Origin: an uncultured Clostridia bacterium
GTDB taxonomy: Bacteria; Bacillota_A; Clostridia; TANB77; CAG-508
NCBI GenBank assembly: GCA_947594095.1
Contig: CANQEA010000065.1
Location: forward strand, 1 to 7,134
Direction of reading: 5' to 3'
DNA: 7,134 nucleotides
A program made the position numbers and the translations under genes. Below are positions 1-5,519 of the stretch, one piece after another; position 1 is the stretch's first letter, and every line of letters starts with the position of its first letter. The notes beneath the pieces were generated by a model. That model saw only the letters and a list, made by a program, of their open reading frames with translations. It was not told the DNA's origin and searched no databases.

Positions 1-39
1 ATTAAGGATATAAGTGAATTGATAAATATGGAGATATAA
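1..39 (+). CDS. Possible 3' end of an upstream gene (last 12 codons)
   Basis: Frame 1 is open from the first base to a TAA at 37-39 and reads IKDISELINMEI. The other two plus frames stop within the first dozen bases. A long terminator-like hairpin follows at 91-145, as expected after a gene end. Twelve codons are too few to identify a family, and an open stretch this short can occur by chance in AT-rich DNA, so this is a weak call resting mainly on the terminator that follows. Confidence 0.3.
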   Translation: MKDISELINMEI

Positions 40-90
40 TATTAAGGAAAATCATCCCTACAAATTACAATTATATATTATCTAAATAAA

Positions 91-150
91 AAATAAATAA
101 ATCCAAATATCATTTTGTTAATAGATATTTGGATCTTATTTATTTTTTAC
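91..150 (+). terminator. Long stem-loop terminator, possibly bidirectional
   Basis: Bases 101-111 (ATCCAAATATC) pair perfectly with 124-134. The stem extends by ten more A/T pairs (91-100 with 136-145) across a single bulged C at 135, giving about 21 bp around a 12-nt loop. A T-rich run follows to 148 on the plus strand, and the A-rich left flank would give a U-tract on the minus strand. It probably ends the gene upstream of the window and insulates the next transcription unit. Confidence 0.75.
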
Positions 151-309
151 TTGGTTTCTTATAGTTCATTATATCACTTAGGTTACAATTAAATTCATAT
201 CTATAACCTATATAAAAGTATTAAATTATCTAAAATACTCAACTGTGAAAATATGACAATTTATAATATTTTTATATGGTTAAATTTCCTTGTTTGCCTA
301 AAATTGATA
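151..309. other. AT-rich intergenic stretch with minor inverted repeats
   Basis: No open frame with a ribosome binding site is visible here. Two weak inverted repeats occur: TAGGTTA (179-185) with TAACCTA (204-210), and AGTATT (217-222) with AATACT (234-239). Both have long loops and short arms, so neither is convincing as an operator or an RNA structure. The stretch is probably the distal promoter region of the gene starting at 377. Confidence 0.4.
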
Positions 310-338
310 TTGTAAAATAAGTATATTTATGATAGAAT
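310..338 (+). promoter_or_regulatory. Putative sigma-A promoter of the membrane-anchored protein gene
   Basis: A -35-like TTGTAA (310-315) is followed after 17 bp by TAGAAT (333-338). TG lies one base before the -10 (330-331), giving an extended -10 element. The expected start near 345 would leave a leader of about 30 nt before the ribosome binding site and ATG at 377. Confidence 0.55.
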
Positions 339-376
339 TATTAGTGATTATAAAAGTATAAAGGAGATGCTAAAAG

Positions 377-1024
377 ATGGGAAAAAGAAGTAAAAAAACT
401 AAGTTAAGTACTATTATTATAATTATAGCAATAATATTCATTGTCATTATTGGAGTTATATTATTAAATAGATACACTGGCATATTACAAATTGGAAAAA
501 ATTGCAATATAGGAGATACAACATCTAATTCTTATTTTGAAGTAACATTAAAGAACGTTGAATTTACAGATAAAATTAATTTGAGATATACTCCTAATAG
601 TTATGGAGGAGCGGAGTTTTGTTTACCAACAACTGAAACAGATTCCAGTTATGTTATAACCAGTAAAGAAGATACTATATTTCTTTCTTATATATTAGAG
701 TACAAATATATAGGCAAAAGTGATTATTCAGATACTGATGATATTGGTAAACCTATTTTAACATTTGACAAAGATTATACTTATTCAAAAGATTTTATGA
801 GTGCTGTTAATAATGGAAAAGATAATGATAATTGGACTATATTAAATAGTGATATTTCAGGAAATGATAAAATACTACATTTCTCTAATAATTATAGACC
901 ATTAGAAGACAAAACTTATACAATTAGAGGATTTATTTCAGTTCCAGCAAAATTAAAAGACAGTGATAATTCTTTAACTATACAGTTTCAAACTTTATCG
1001 GACAACAAGTTTAAAATTAGATAA
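377..1024 (+). CDS. Membrane-anchored extracytoplasmic protein, DUF4352-like
   Basis: This 215-residue protein has a very basic N-terminus (MGKRSKKTK), then one strongly hydrophobic segment at residues 11-30, an uncleaved signal anchor that would put the rest outside the membrane. The exported part has features seen in DUF4352-type immunoglobulin-like domains. There is a GDT...FEVTLKNVEFTDKI opening (residues 47-67), a central strand FLSYILEYKYIGKSD where such domains carry a 'V.V.N.GK' strand, and a closing VP...LTIQF (189-204). The resemblance is by eye only; otherwise this is an uncharacterised protein. The start is set by AAGGAGA at 361-367, about 10 nt before the ATG. No lipobox cysteine is present. 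The gene has its own promoter and no clear intrinsic terminator before the next gene, so some read-through into it is possible. Composition is host-like (AGA arginine, A/T-ending codons). Confidence 0.85.
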   Translation: MGKRSKKTKLSTIIIIIAIIFIVIIGVILLNRYTGILQIGKNCNIGDTTSNSYFEVTLKNVEFTDKINLRYTPNSYGGAEFCLPTTETDSSYVITSKEDTIFLSYILEYKYIGKSDYSDTDDIGKPILTFDKDYTYSKDFMSAVNNGKDNDNWTILNSDISGNDKILHFSNNYRPLEDKTYTIRGFISVPAKLKDSDNSLTIQFQTLSDNKFKIR

Positions 1025-1129
1025 TGTATACCTAGATTATAAAATTACAAAGTAGTTATTCACTATTTCCTAAAATCCTCCTTGTTAACTAACGTTCAAA
1101 AAGTTTTTTTTCTAAAAATTGGAAGTTTT

Positions 1130-1160
1130 TTGAAAATTTGTCAAAATCTTGAAAATCTGT
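1130..1160 (+). repeat. Direct repeat upstream of the secreted-protein promoter
   Basis: TTGAAAATTTGT (1130-1141) recurs as TTGAAAATCTGT (1149-1160), with one mismatch in 12 and a start-to-start distance of 19 bp, close to two helical turns. The downstream copy ends 8 bp before the -35 at 1169. This spacing and position would suit a transcriptional activator binding as a dimer, but the low complexity of the region allows a chance match. Confidence 0.4.
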
Positions 1161-1168
1161 ACATTTCA

Positions 1169-1197
1169 TTGACTTTTTAAATAATGCATAATATAAT
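1169..1197 (+). promoter_or_regulatory. Strong sigma-A promoter of the secreted repeat-protein gene
   Basis: TTGACT (1169-1174), a 17-bp spacer and a perfect TATAAT (1192-1197) make a near-consensus promoter. Transcription would start around 1204, giving a leader of about 70 nt. The AT-rich DNA upstream could act as an UP element. The expected product is an abundant envelope or secreted protein. Confidence 0.8.
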
Positions 1198-1207
1198 ATA
1201 TGTACAT

Positions 1208-1243
1208 AAATTATAAATATTATCACTAAAATATTTATAATTT
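1208..1243 (+). promoter_or_regulatory. 14-bp AT-only inverted repeat in the 5' leader
   Basis: AAATTATAAATATT (1208-1221) is perfectly complementary to 1230-1243 around an 8-nt loop (ATCACTAA). It begins a few bases after the predicted transcription start, so the mRNA would carry a hairpin at its extreme 5' end. Such hairpins are known to protect messages from 5'-end decay. It could equally be a DNA operator. There is no U-tract after it, so it is not a terminator. The ribosome binding site (AAGGAGG at 1257-1263) lies just downstream and stays unpaired. Confidence 0.55.
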
Positions 1244-1273
1244 AAATTTAATAAAAAAGGAGGAGGGGAAAAT

Positions 1274-2962
1274 ATGAATAAAACTACCTGTAAGATATTA
1301 GTTTTATTGCTTGTTTCATTGTTTTTACTATTTAATTTATCTTTTCTAAATGTTAATACATTAAGTTTAGCTAAGAAATCTGCAAGTGATTCAAAAGAAT
1401 CAATGGTTAAAGAATCAAAAGTTAGAGTTCCACAAGAAGAAACATTAAAAGATACTTCATCAAAGGTAGTAGCAACAAAGGCTGAAACTACAAAAGAAGT
1501 ATTAACATCAGAAGCTAAAGATGTAGAAGAAATAGTAGTACAAGGAAAAGATGTTTTAGAAAAAGTAACAGAACCAGAAGTTGTTACTGTAGAGGAAAAA
1601 GCTGATCCTGAAGATATAGCAGTTCCAGTAGAAGAACAAGAAGCAGAAGAACCAGTAGTTGAAGAACTAGCAATTGAAGTTCCAGTACCTAAAACTTTAG
1701 AAGTAACAGAACAAGAAATTGTTACTACAGAGGAAAAAGCTGAAGAGCCAGCAGTTGAAGAGCTAGCAGTTCCAGTAGAAGAACAAGAAGCAGATGTACC
1801 AGTAGTTAAAGAACCATCAATTGAGGTACCAGAACCTAAAGTTCAAGAAGTAACAGAACCAGAAGTTGTTACTGTAGAGGAAAAAGCTGATCCTGAAGAT
1901 ATAGCAGTTCCAGTAGAAGAACAAGAAGTAGATGTACAAGCAGTTGAGGAACTAGTAGTTCCAGCAGAAGAACAAAAAGCAGAAGAACCAGTAGTTGAAG
2001 AACTAGCAATTGAAGTTCCAGCACCTAAAACTTTAGAAGTAACAGAACCAGAAGTTGTTACTGTAGAGGAAAAAGCTGAAGCTGAGGAACTAGCAGTTCC
2101 AGTAGAAGAAACAGATGCACCTATAGTTGAAGAACTAGAAGTTCTAACAGAAGAGCAAGAAGCAGATGTACCAGTAGCTGAAGAATCAGCAGATACTACT
2201 GTTCCACATGGACCTTTTAGACCAGATGAATGGACTAAAATGACTAGTGATGGAACTGATCAAAAAATTACTGTTAGTTATCAAGGACACTATTGTTATG
2301 TAAGTTTTGCAAAATTTAAATGTAATTTAACTATGTGTGACGGATTTAATGGATCTGCAGAACAAATTGAAGCAAGAAGAGGCGGATGTACAGTTGGTAT
2401 AAATGCACCTGCTGCAAAAGATGGATATGTTTTCAAAGAGTGGAAGAAAATAGGCAAAGAGTTAGTTCAAGGAACTGAATCTTCATATTATGAGGTTTAT
2501 GAAGCAATTTATGAAAAAACAGCTGAAGAAACAGATAAAGATAAAGTTTCTACATTATTAGAACAACCAGTTGTAGAAGTTGCGGAAGCTACAGAAGTTG
2601 TAGAAGCTTCAAAAGTTGCAGAAGTTAAACCTGTAGAAAAAGATCATACATGTTACAGACCAGAAAATGATGAATGGACTAAAATTAGTGATTACAACAG
2701 TGCAACAATCACTTTAACTTTTGGTGGTTGCTATAGTTATGTAAGTTTTGCTCAATTTGTATGTGATATAAACATGTGCGAAGGATTCAACGGTGCTACT
2801 CAAAAATATGTAGCTAGAAGAGGTGAATCAACAGAAACTATAACAGCTCCAACAGCAAAACAAGGTTTTAAATTTGATCATTGGACAAAAGAAAAAAAGG
2901 TTGACGAAAAAACTGGTATTACAATAGATACTTATAGAGCGGTTTATGTAGAAGACAAATAA
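1274..2962 (+). CDS. Secreted acidic-repeat protein with two C-terminal Cys modules
   Basis: A 562-residue protein not assigned to a named family. Residues 1-33 form a Sec signal peptide: basic start, Leu-rich core 8-26, probable cleavage after SLA33. Residues 34-97 are a Lys/Glu/Ser-rich linker. Residues 98-307 are an acidic Val-Glu-Pro stalk of four imperfect repeats, each opening VTEPEVVTVEEKA or a variant. Two homologous modules follow, at about 312-414 and 459-562, joined by a Glu/Val-rich linker. Each carries EWTK, YVSFAxFxC-x4-C, GFNG, ARRG and a closing APxAKxGxxFxxW...YxAxY. The closing motif recalls the end of InlB B-repeat (Flg_new-type) beta-grasp domains. Cysteines are 341, 350, 355 and 372 in module 1 and 460, 486, 497 and 502 in module 2. 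There is no LPXTG, C-terminal membrane segment, SLH or LysM motif, so wall anchoring is unexplained. AGGAGGAGG at 1258-1266 sets the start. It has its own promoter. A stalk presenting adhesive modules is inferred. Confidence 0.9.
   Translation: MNKTTCKILVLLLVSLFLLFNLSFLNVNTLSLAKKSASDSKESMVKESKVRVPQEETLKDTSSKVVATKAETTKEVLTSEAKDVEEIVVQGKDVLEKVTEPEVVTVEEKADPEDIAVPVEEQEAEEPVVEELAIEVPVPKTLEVTEQEIVTTEEKAEEPAVEELAVPVEEQEADVPVVKEPSIEVPEPKVQEVTEPEVVTVEEKADPEDIAVPVEEQEVDVQAVEELVVPAEEQKAEEPVVEELAIEVPAPKTLEVTEPEVVTVEEKAEAEELAVPVEETDAPIVEELEVLTEEQEADVPVAEESADTTVPHGPFRPDEWTKMTSDGTDQKITVSYQGHYCYVSFAKFKCNLTMCDGFNGSAEQIEARRGGCTVGINAPAAKDGYVFKEWKKIGKELVQGTESSYYEVYEAIYEKTAEETDKDKVSTLLEQPVVEVAEATEVVEASKVAEVKPVEKDHTCYRPENDEWTKISDYNSATITLTFGGCYSYVSFAQFVCDINMCEGFNGATQKYVARRGESTETITAPTAKQGFKFDHWTKEKKVDEKTGITIDTYRAVYVEDK
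1565..2194 (+). repeat. Four tandem imperfect repeats encoding the acidic stalk
   Basis: Repeat units start at 1565, 1703, 1850 and 2039 (residues 98, 144, 193 and 256) and run 46, 49, 63 and 52 codons. DNA identity is high between copies. About 79 nt from 1565 match those from 1850 exactly. A separate block from 1643 matches 1979 over roughly 40 nt before the first difference. The two matches have different offsets (285 and 336), so the array arose by more than one duplication step. Near-exact DNA repeats of this kind are prone to length change by recombination or slippage. Confidence 0.85.
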
Positions 2963-2992
2963 TTAATATATGTAATAATATAAAAAAGTATA

Positions 2993-3023
2993 AAAAGACT
3001 TGAGAGTAAATCTCAAGTCTTTT
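2993..3023. terminator. Bidirectional terminator between convergent genes
   Basis: AAAAGACTTGAGA (2993-3005) pairs perfectly over 13 bp with 3011-3023 around a GTAAA loop. On the plus strand it ends the secreted-protein gene. On the minus strand the stem is followed by a T-rich run (TTTTTATACTTTTTTATA), and it lies only 3 bases after the TAG stop of the ATP-grasp gene at 3027. It therefore serves both converging genes. Confidence 0.9.
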
Positions 3024-3026
3024 ATG

Positions 3027-3893
3027 CTAGAAAACTAAATCATTATTTCGAAATACACCGGAACTTTCAATTGGATTGAACTCGCAAATATCAAAGATAA
3101 TTTCTCCTTTATCAGAATATTCAAAGAAATCAACACAATAGGATGAAGGGAAATCTTTGTTTTTTGATAATTCTTTTATTTTGGTTTGAACTTTCTCAAT
3201 AATATACGGTTCAACTTCCACCAAATCATCAGAAACTCTTGAAATGCACCAGATTTTGTTTTTTACAACAAAAACTCTCCATTCCCGGTTCCCATACTCA
3301 TCTTTAATAATAGAAAGAGTATCTGTTATCAATATTGGTGTTGAATTATCAGATATTATCATGTTACCGCCGAACATACTGTGGCCTACATGGGCAAACA
3401 GACCCTTAGAGTTCTTCATCTGTAAAATATGACATATACCTGAAAATTGCTTTTCTACAGTCTTTATAAAAAAGCTTTTTCCATACTTATTTTCATAAAA
3501 GTCAAGATTTTTTTGAACTTCTCCAAATGTAGTACGTAAAAATTTTCTTTGAACGTTAATATAGTCAAACCAATTTTTAACGATTTCGGAATCTGCCTGT
3601 GTAACAATAGAGTTTCCTCCATTTTTTTCAAGTGCATTGAGCAATTGTACTGATTCTTGAATTTTGCATCTTGGAAAAATTTCCTTCCCCTTGATATCAA
3701 CAGCATTGCCATTGCAATCAATAAAAGTTTGTGTCCTTAAATCAAATAATAATAATTTACCTTTTTGTTTTGCTAGCATAACATCTTCCTGGGCTATCCG
3801 GTAAAAAGATTCTTCCCTATAATCATTATATTGGTCTAAATCAAGAAATACCGAAATATCCCCAGTTTTTGTCGGAAAACAATAGTAATCCAA
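3027..3893 (-). CDS. ATP-grasp domain protein, R2K-clade-like (DUF4343 type)
   Basis: This 288-residue cytoplasmic protein has the pattern of a compact ATP-grasp ligase, the fold that joins a carboxylate to an amine or similar nucleophile through an acyl phosphate. Residues 1-110 look like the pre-ATP-grasp region. Visible motifs are FFIK (K144, the likely ATP-binding lysine), a central Gly-rich stretch GHSMFGGN (170-177), EWRVFVV (E204, R206), CVDFFEY (D255) and CEFNPIESSG (E271, N273). The last two give the Asp, Glu and Asn that usually bind magnesium. The EWRVFVV and EFNP-SSG signatures most resemble the R2K clade; this is judged by eye and the substrate is unknown. The start is TTG at 3893-3891, placed 7 nt after AAGGAGG. 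A nearer ATG (3898-3896) is out of frame and stops after about 20 codons. It follows purM on the same strand, but a terminator and its own leader lie between them. Confidence 0.8.
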   Translation of the reverse strand: MDYYCFPTKTGDISVFLDLDQYNDYREESFYRIAQEDVMLAKQKGKLLLFDLRTQTFIDCNGNAVDIKGKEIFPRCKIQESVQLLNALEKNGGNSIVTQADSEIVKNWFDYINVQRKFLRTTFGEVQKNLDFYENKYGKSFFIKTVEKQFSGICHILQMKNSKGLFAHVGHSMFGGNMIISDNSTPILITDTLSIIKDEYGNREWRVFVVKNKIWCISRVSDDLVEVEPYIIEKVQTKIKELSKNKDFPSSYCVDFFEYSDKGEIIFDICEFNPIESSGVFRNNDLVF

Positions 3894-3932
3894 TTCATCT
3901 CCTCCTTAAATGTACTAATTTATATATGAAAA

Positions 3933-3952
3933 CTTAACATATTTATGTTAAG
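3933..3952. promoter_or_regulatory. 9-bp inverted repeat in the ATP-grasp gene leader
   Basis: CTTAACATA (3933-3941) and TATGTTAAG (3944-3952) are perfect inverted arms around a 2-bp centre, a 20-bp near-complete dyad. With so short a centre it cannot form a full-length RNA hairpin, so a protein-binding operator is more likely. It lies about 40 bp upstream of the TTG start, between the putative promoter and the ribosome binding site. Confidence 0.5.
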
Positions 3953-3976
3953 GAACAAAAGGAAATATATAATAAA

Positions 3977-3989
3977 TGGCAATTTGCCA
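3977..3989. promoter_or_regulatory. Dyad overlapping the putative ATP-grasp promoter
   Basis: TGGCAATTTGCCA is a perfect dyad around one central base and stands out as a GC-bearing symmetric element in AT-rich DNA. On the minus strand TTGGCA (3990-3985) could serve as a -35, with TATATT 15 bp further on as -10. The spacing is short, so the promoter itself is uncertain. If it is right, a protein bound at this dyad would block the -35. Confidence 0.4.
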
Positions 3990-4049
3990 ATTTAGATATA
4001 TTTTAACATATTTTACATAATTATGCAACTTGGATATAAAAATTAAGAA

Positions 4050-4079
4050 ATAGCGAGAACTCAAAAAAATTCTCGCTAT
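4050..4079 (-). terminator. purM: Terminator of purM
   Basis: On the minus strand a perfect 10-bp stem (4079-4070 with 4059-4050, core TAGCGAGAA) encloses a 10-nt loop. A T-rich tail follows (TTCTTAATTTTT). It begins 15 bases past the purM stop and separates purM from the ATP-grasp gene, so the latter needs its own promoter or read-through. Confidence 0.8.
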
Positions 4080-4094
4080 CCTGAACTTGTGGTA

Positions 4095-5291
4095 TTATTT
4101 AGTATAAGTATACTTTCCGTCAATTACGACCTGGTTTCTTCCGTCGTTAGATGCTCTGGTATATCCAGTTACAGCAGCTGAAATATTATATCTTTCAGCA
4201 TGCTCAATAACTCTAAATGCTTCGCCTTTAGATTTAACAATTATTTCCATGCCAACACCCATATTAAAGGTTTGATACATGTAATAATCATCAATGCCGC
4301 CTATTTCTTGAATTGCTCTGAAAATTGGCGGGACACTCAAATCAGGAGTACTGAATTTTTCATACCTTATAGCATGTCCGAAATTGATAGACTTTGTTAA
4401 GCCTCCGCCAGAACAATGAATGATACCACTTACTTGTATATCATCCTGCAATATATCCCTTATTACAGGGAGATATGTTCTTGTAGGAGATAAAATTGCC
4501 TCAGCAATTGTAAGTGATGTACCCTCTAGTTTGTCCTCTAAGCGGTACTTCCCGCAAAAAAGTTTTTGCGGATCTATGGTTCCGTCCATCGTTTCTGTGT
4601 ACTTACGATAATAAGGGCCTAAAAGCGTATTAATCGCAAGAGTCAGGCCGTTACTCCGGATGCCTGAATTTTCCTTATCCTCATAAGTACTTTGACCATA
4701 GGATGCTAAGCCAACAATATATTCTCCAAGATTGATATTACTGCAATCAATTATTTTACTTTTTAAAATAACTGCACTTGCAGTAACGTCAATTCCCATA
4801 GTTGTTGTGTAGCTTCCTACATCTGCCGTTTCTCCGCCGGCGTTATACAGGTTTATGCCTAAATCCTGCATTTTTTTGAAGAAATTCGAGTACCCCTGAA
4901 TAACCTTCGCCAAGGCTTCGTCATTAACTCGGTTTGAGTTTCTAGCGATATGGTTCGAGATATAGATATCATTTGTGATACCTACACAGGCCATATCGTC
5001 AGTGTTCATGACGATAGCATCTTGCGCCAGATTATACAGGAAGTCATCACTAATTCCTTCCTTCATGGCTAAGTAGGCAACATTGCTTTTTGTGCCTACA
5101 CCGTCGGAATGTATTACCTGAGCATATTTATTTATTACGCTACTAGGCAAATTCCGCGACATGGGAACAATTTGGCAAAAAGCCCCAGGGTATAAACCCT
5201 TTGATAGGTTCTTTGTCGCCTTGTGTACCCCTGTCTTTTTTGAGGATACCCCAAGTTCTGCATAGGGGTCTTTACTTAAATTTTTCCCCAT
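4095..5291 (-). CDS. purM: Phosphoribosylformylglycinamidine cyclo-ligase (AIR synthase), long type
   Basis: PurM closes the imidazole ring in de novo purine synthesis: FGAM plus ATP gives aminoimidazole ribotide, ADP and phosphate, in the cytoplasm as a homodimer. The family motifs are all present in order: HSDGVGTKS (61-69), AQDAIVMNTDDMACVG (89-104), AGGETADVG (151-159), IRSNGLTLA (211-219), LSPTRTYLPVI (267-277), IHCSGGGLTKSINF (291-304) and FRAIQEIGGI plus TFNMGVGME (324-349). Nothing essential looks lost, so it should be active. At 398 residues it is longer than the usual Bacillota PurM of about 345. The wording of its motifs (YxxxGVSxxKxxVHxAxKNxxKGL at the N-terminus, HxDGVGTKS, GGETADVG, SPTRTYxP) matches the Bacteroidota form as I recall it. 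ATG follows AAGGAGG by 8 nt. It stands alone with its own promoter and terminator, not in a pur operon. G+C is about 41% in sampled lines, well above the flanking genes, which suggests horizontal acquisition. Confidence 0.93.
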   Translation of the reverse strand: MGKNLSKDPYAELGVSSKKTGVHKATKNLSKGLYPGAFCQIVPMSRNLPSSVINKYAQVIHSDGVGTKSNVAYLAMKEGISDDFLYNLAQDAIVMNTDDMACVGITNDIYISNHIARNSNRVNDEALAKVIQGYSNFFKKMQDLGINLYNAGGETADVGSYTTTMGIDVTASAVILKSKIIDCSNINLGEYIVGLASYGQSTYEDKENSGIRSNGLTLAINTLLGPYYRKYTETMDGTIDPQKLFCGKYRLEDKLEGTSLTIAEAILSPTRTYLPVIRDILQDDIQVSGIIHCSGGGLTKSINFGHAIRYEKFSTPDLSVPPIFRAIQEIGGIDDYYMYQTFNMGVGMEIIVKSKGEAFRVIEHAERYNISAAVTGYTRASNDGRNQVVIDGKYTYTK

Positions 5292-5336
5292 AAAATCAAC
5301 CTCCTTAAATTATTACTAAGGTTTATAAGTTACATT

Positions 5337-5356
5337 TATTTGGCCTAAACCAAATA
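5337..5356. promoter_or_regulatory. Palindrome at the expected purM transcription start
   Basis: TATTTGG (5337-5343) and CCAAATA (5350-5356) are perfect inverted arms around a 6-bp centre. The element begins about 7 bp past the -10, so it covers roughly +1 to +20 of the purM transcript. That is a typical place for a repressor operator; a 7-bp hairpin in the nascent RNA is the alternative. It does not match a PurR box or a purine riboswitch that I recognise. Confidence 0.55.
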
Positions 5357-5363
5357 CACAAGA

Positions 5364-5392
5364 ATTATATCAAAGTTACATAATTTTGTCAA
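5364..5392 (-). promoter_or_regulatory. purM: Perfect consensus sigma-A promoter of purM
   Basis: On the minus strand TTGACA (5392-5387), a 17-bp spacer and TATAAT (5369-5364) match the housekeeping consensus at every position. Transcription should start near 5357, giving a leader of about 65 nt before the ATG. A promoter this strong on an accessory gene usually implies control by a repressor. Confidence 0.9.
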
Positions 5393-5439
5393 CAGAAAAC
5401 AGCAGTAATTAACTTTTTTCATAAAATCTGTAATAAATA

Positions 5440-5468
5440 TTGACGATTTTTGTTTTTTTGTTTAAAAT
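5440..5468 (+). promoter_or_regulatory. Putative sigma-A promoter of the LCP gene
   Basis: TTGACG (5440-5445), a 17-bp T-rich spacer and TAAAAT (5463-5468) form a good promoter. Start near 5475 would leave about 45 nt before the ATG, with AGGAG at 5505-5509 as ribosome binding site. It is divergent from the purM promoter, with about 48 bp between the two -35 elements. Confidence 0.7.
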
Positions 5469-5519
5469 ATAACATAGCATATCAAAAGAAGAACAAGAAA
5501 ATATAGGAGTTGAAAATAA

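Noticed and set aside
91..145. Inverted repeat considered as a mobile-element end or CRISPR repeat
   Set aside because: There is a single copy, followed by a T-tract and located after a possible gene end; a terminator explains it. No transposase, integrase or spaced repeat array exists in the window.
1077..1083. AAGGAGG on the minus strand downstream of the first gene
   Set aside because: No start codon at proper spacing opens more than about eight codons, so it does not mark a gene.
1025..1129. Intrinsic terminator after the first gene
   Set aside because: T-runs such as that at 1104-1111 exist, but no stable GC-containing stem precedes them; only A/T homopolymer pairing is possible.
3464..3721. 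85-codon open frame on the minus strand inside the ATP-grasp gene
   Set aside because: It lies wholly within the ATP-grasp gene in another frame of the same strand, has no ribosome binding site of note and a low-complexity product; it is a shadow.
5292..5360. Purine riboswitch or PurR box in the purM leader
   Set aside because: The leader of about 65 nt has only one 7-bp dyad and lacks the three-way junction core of a purine riboswitch and the paired CGAA-type PurR boxes.
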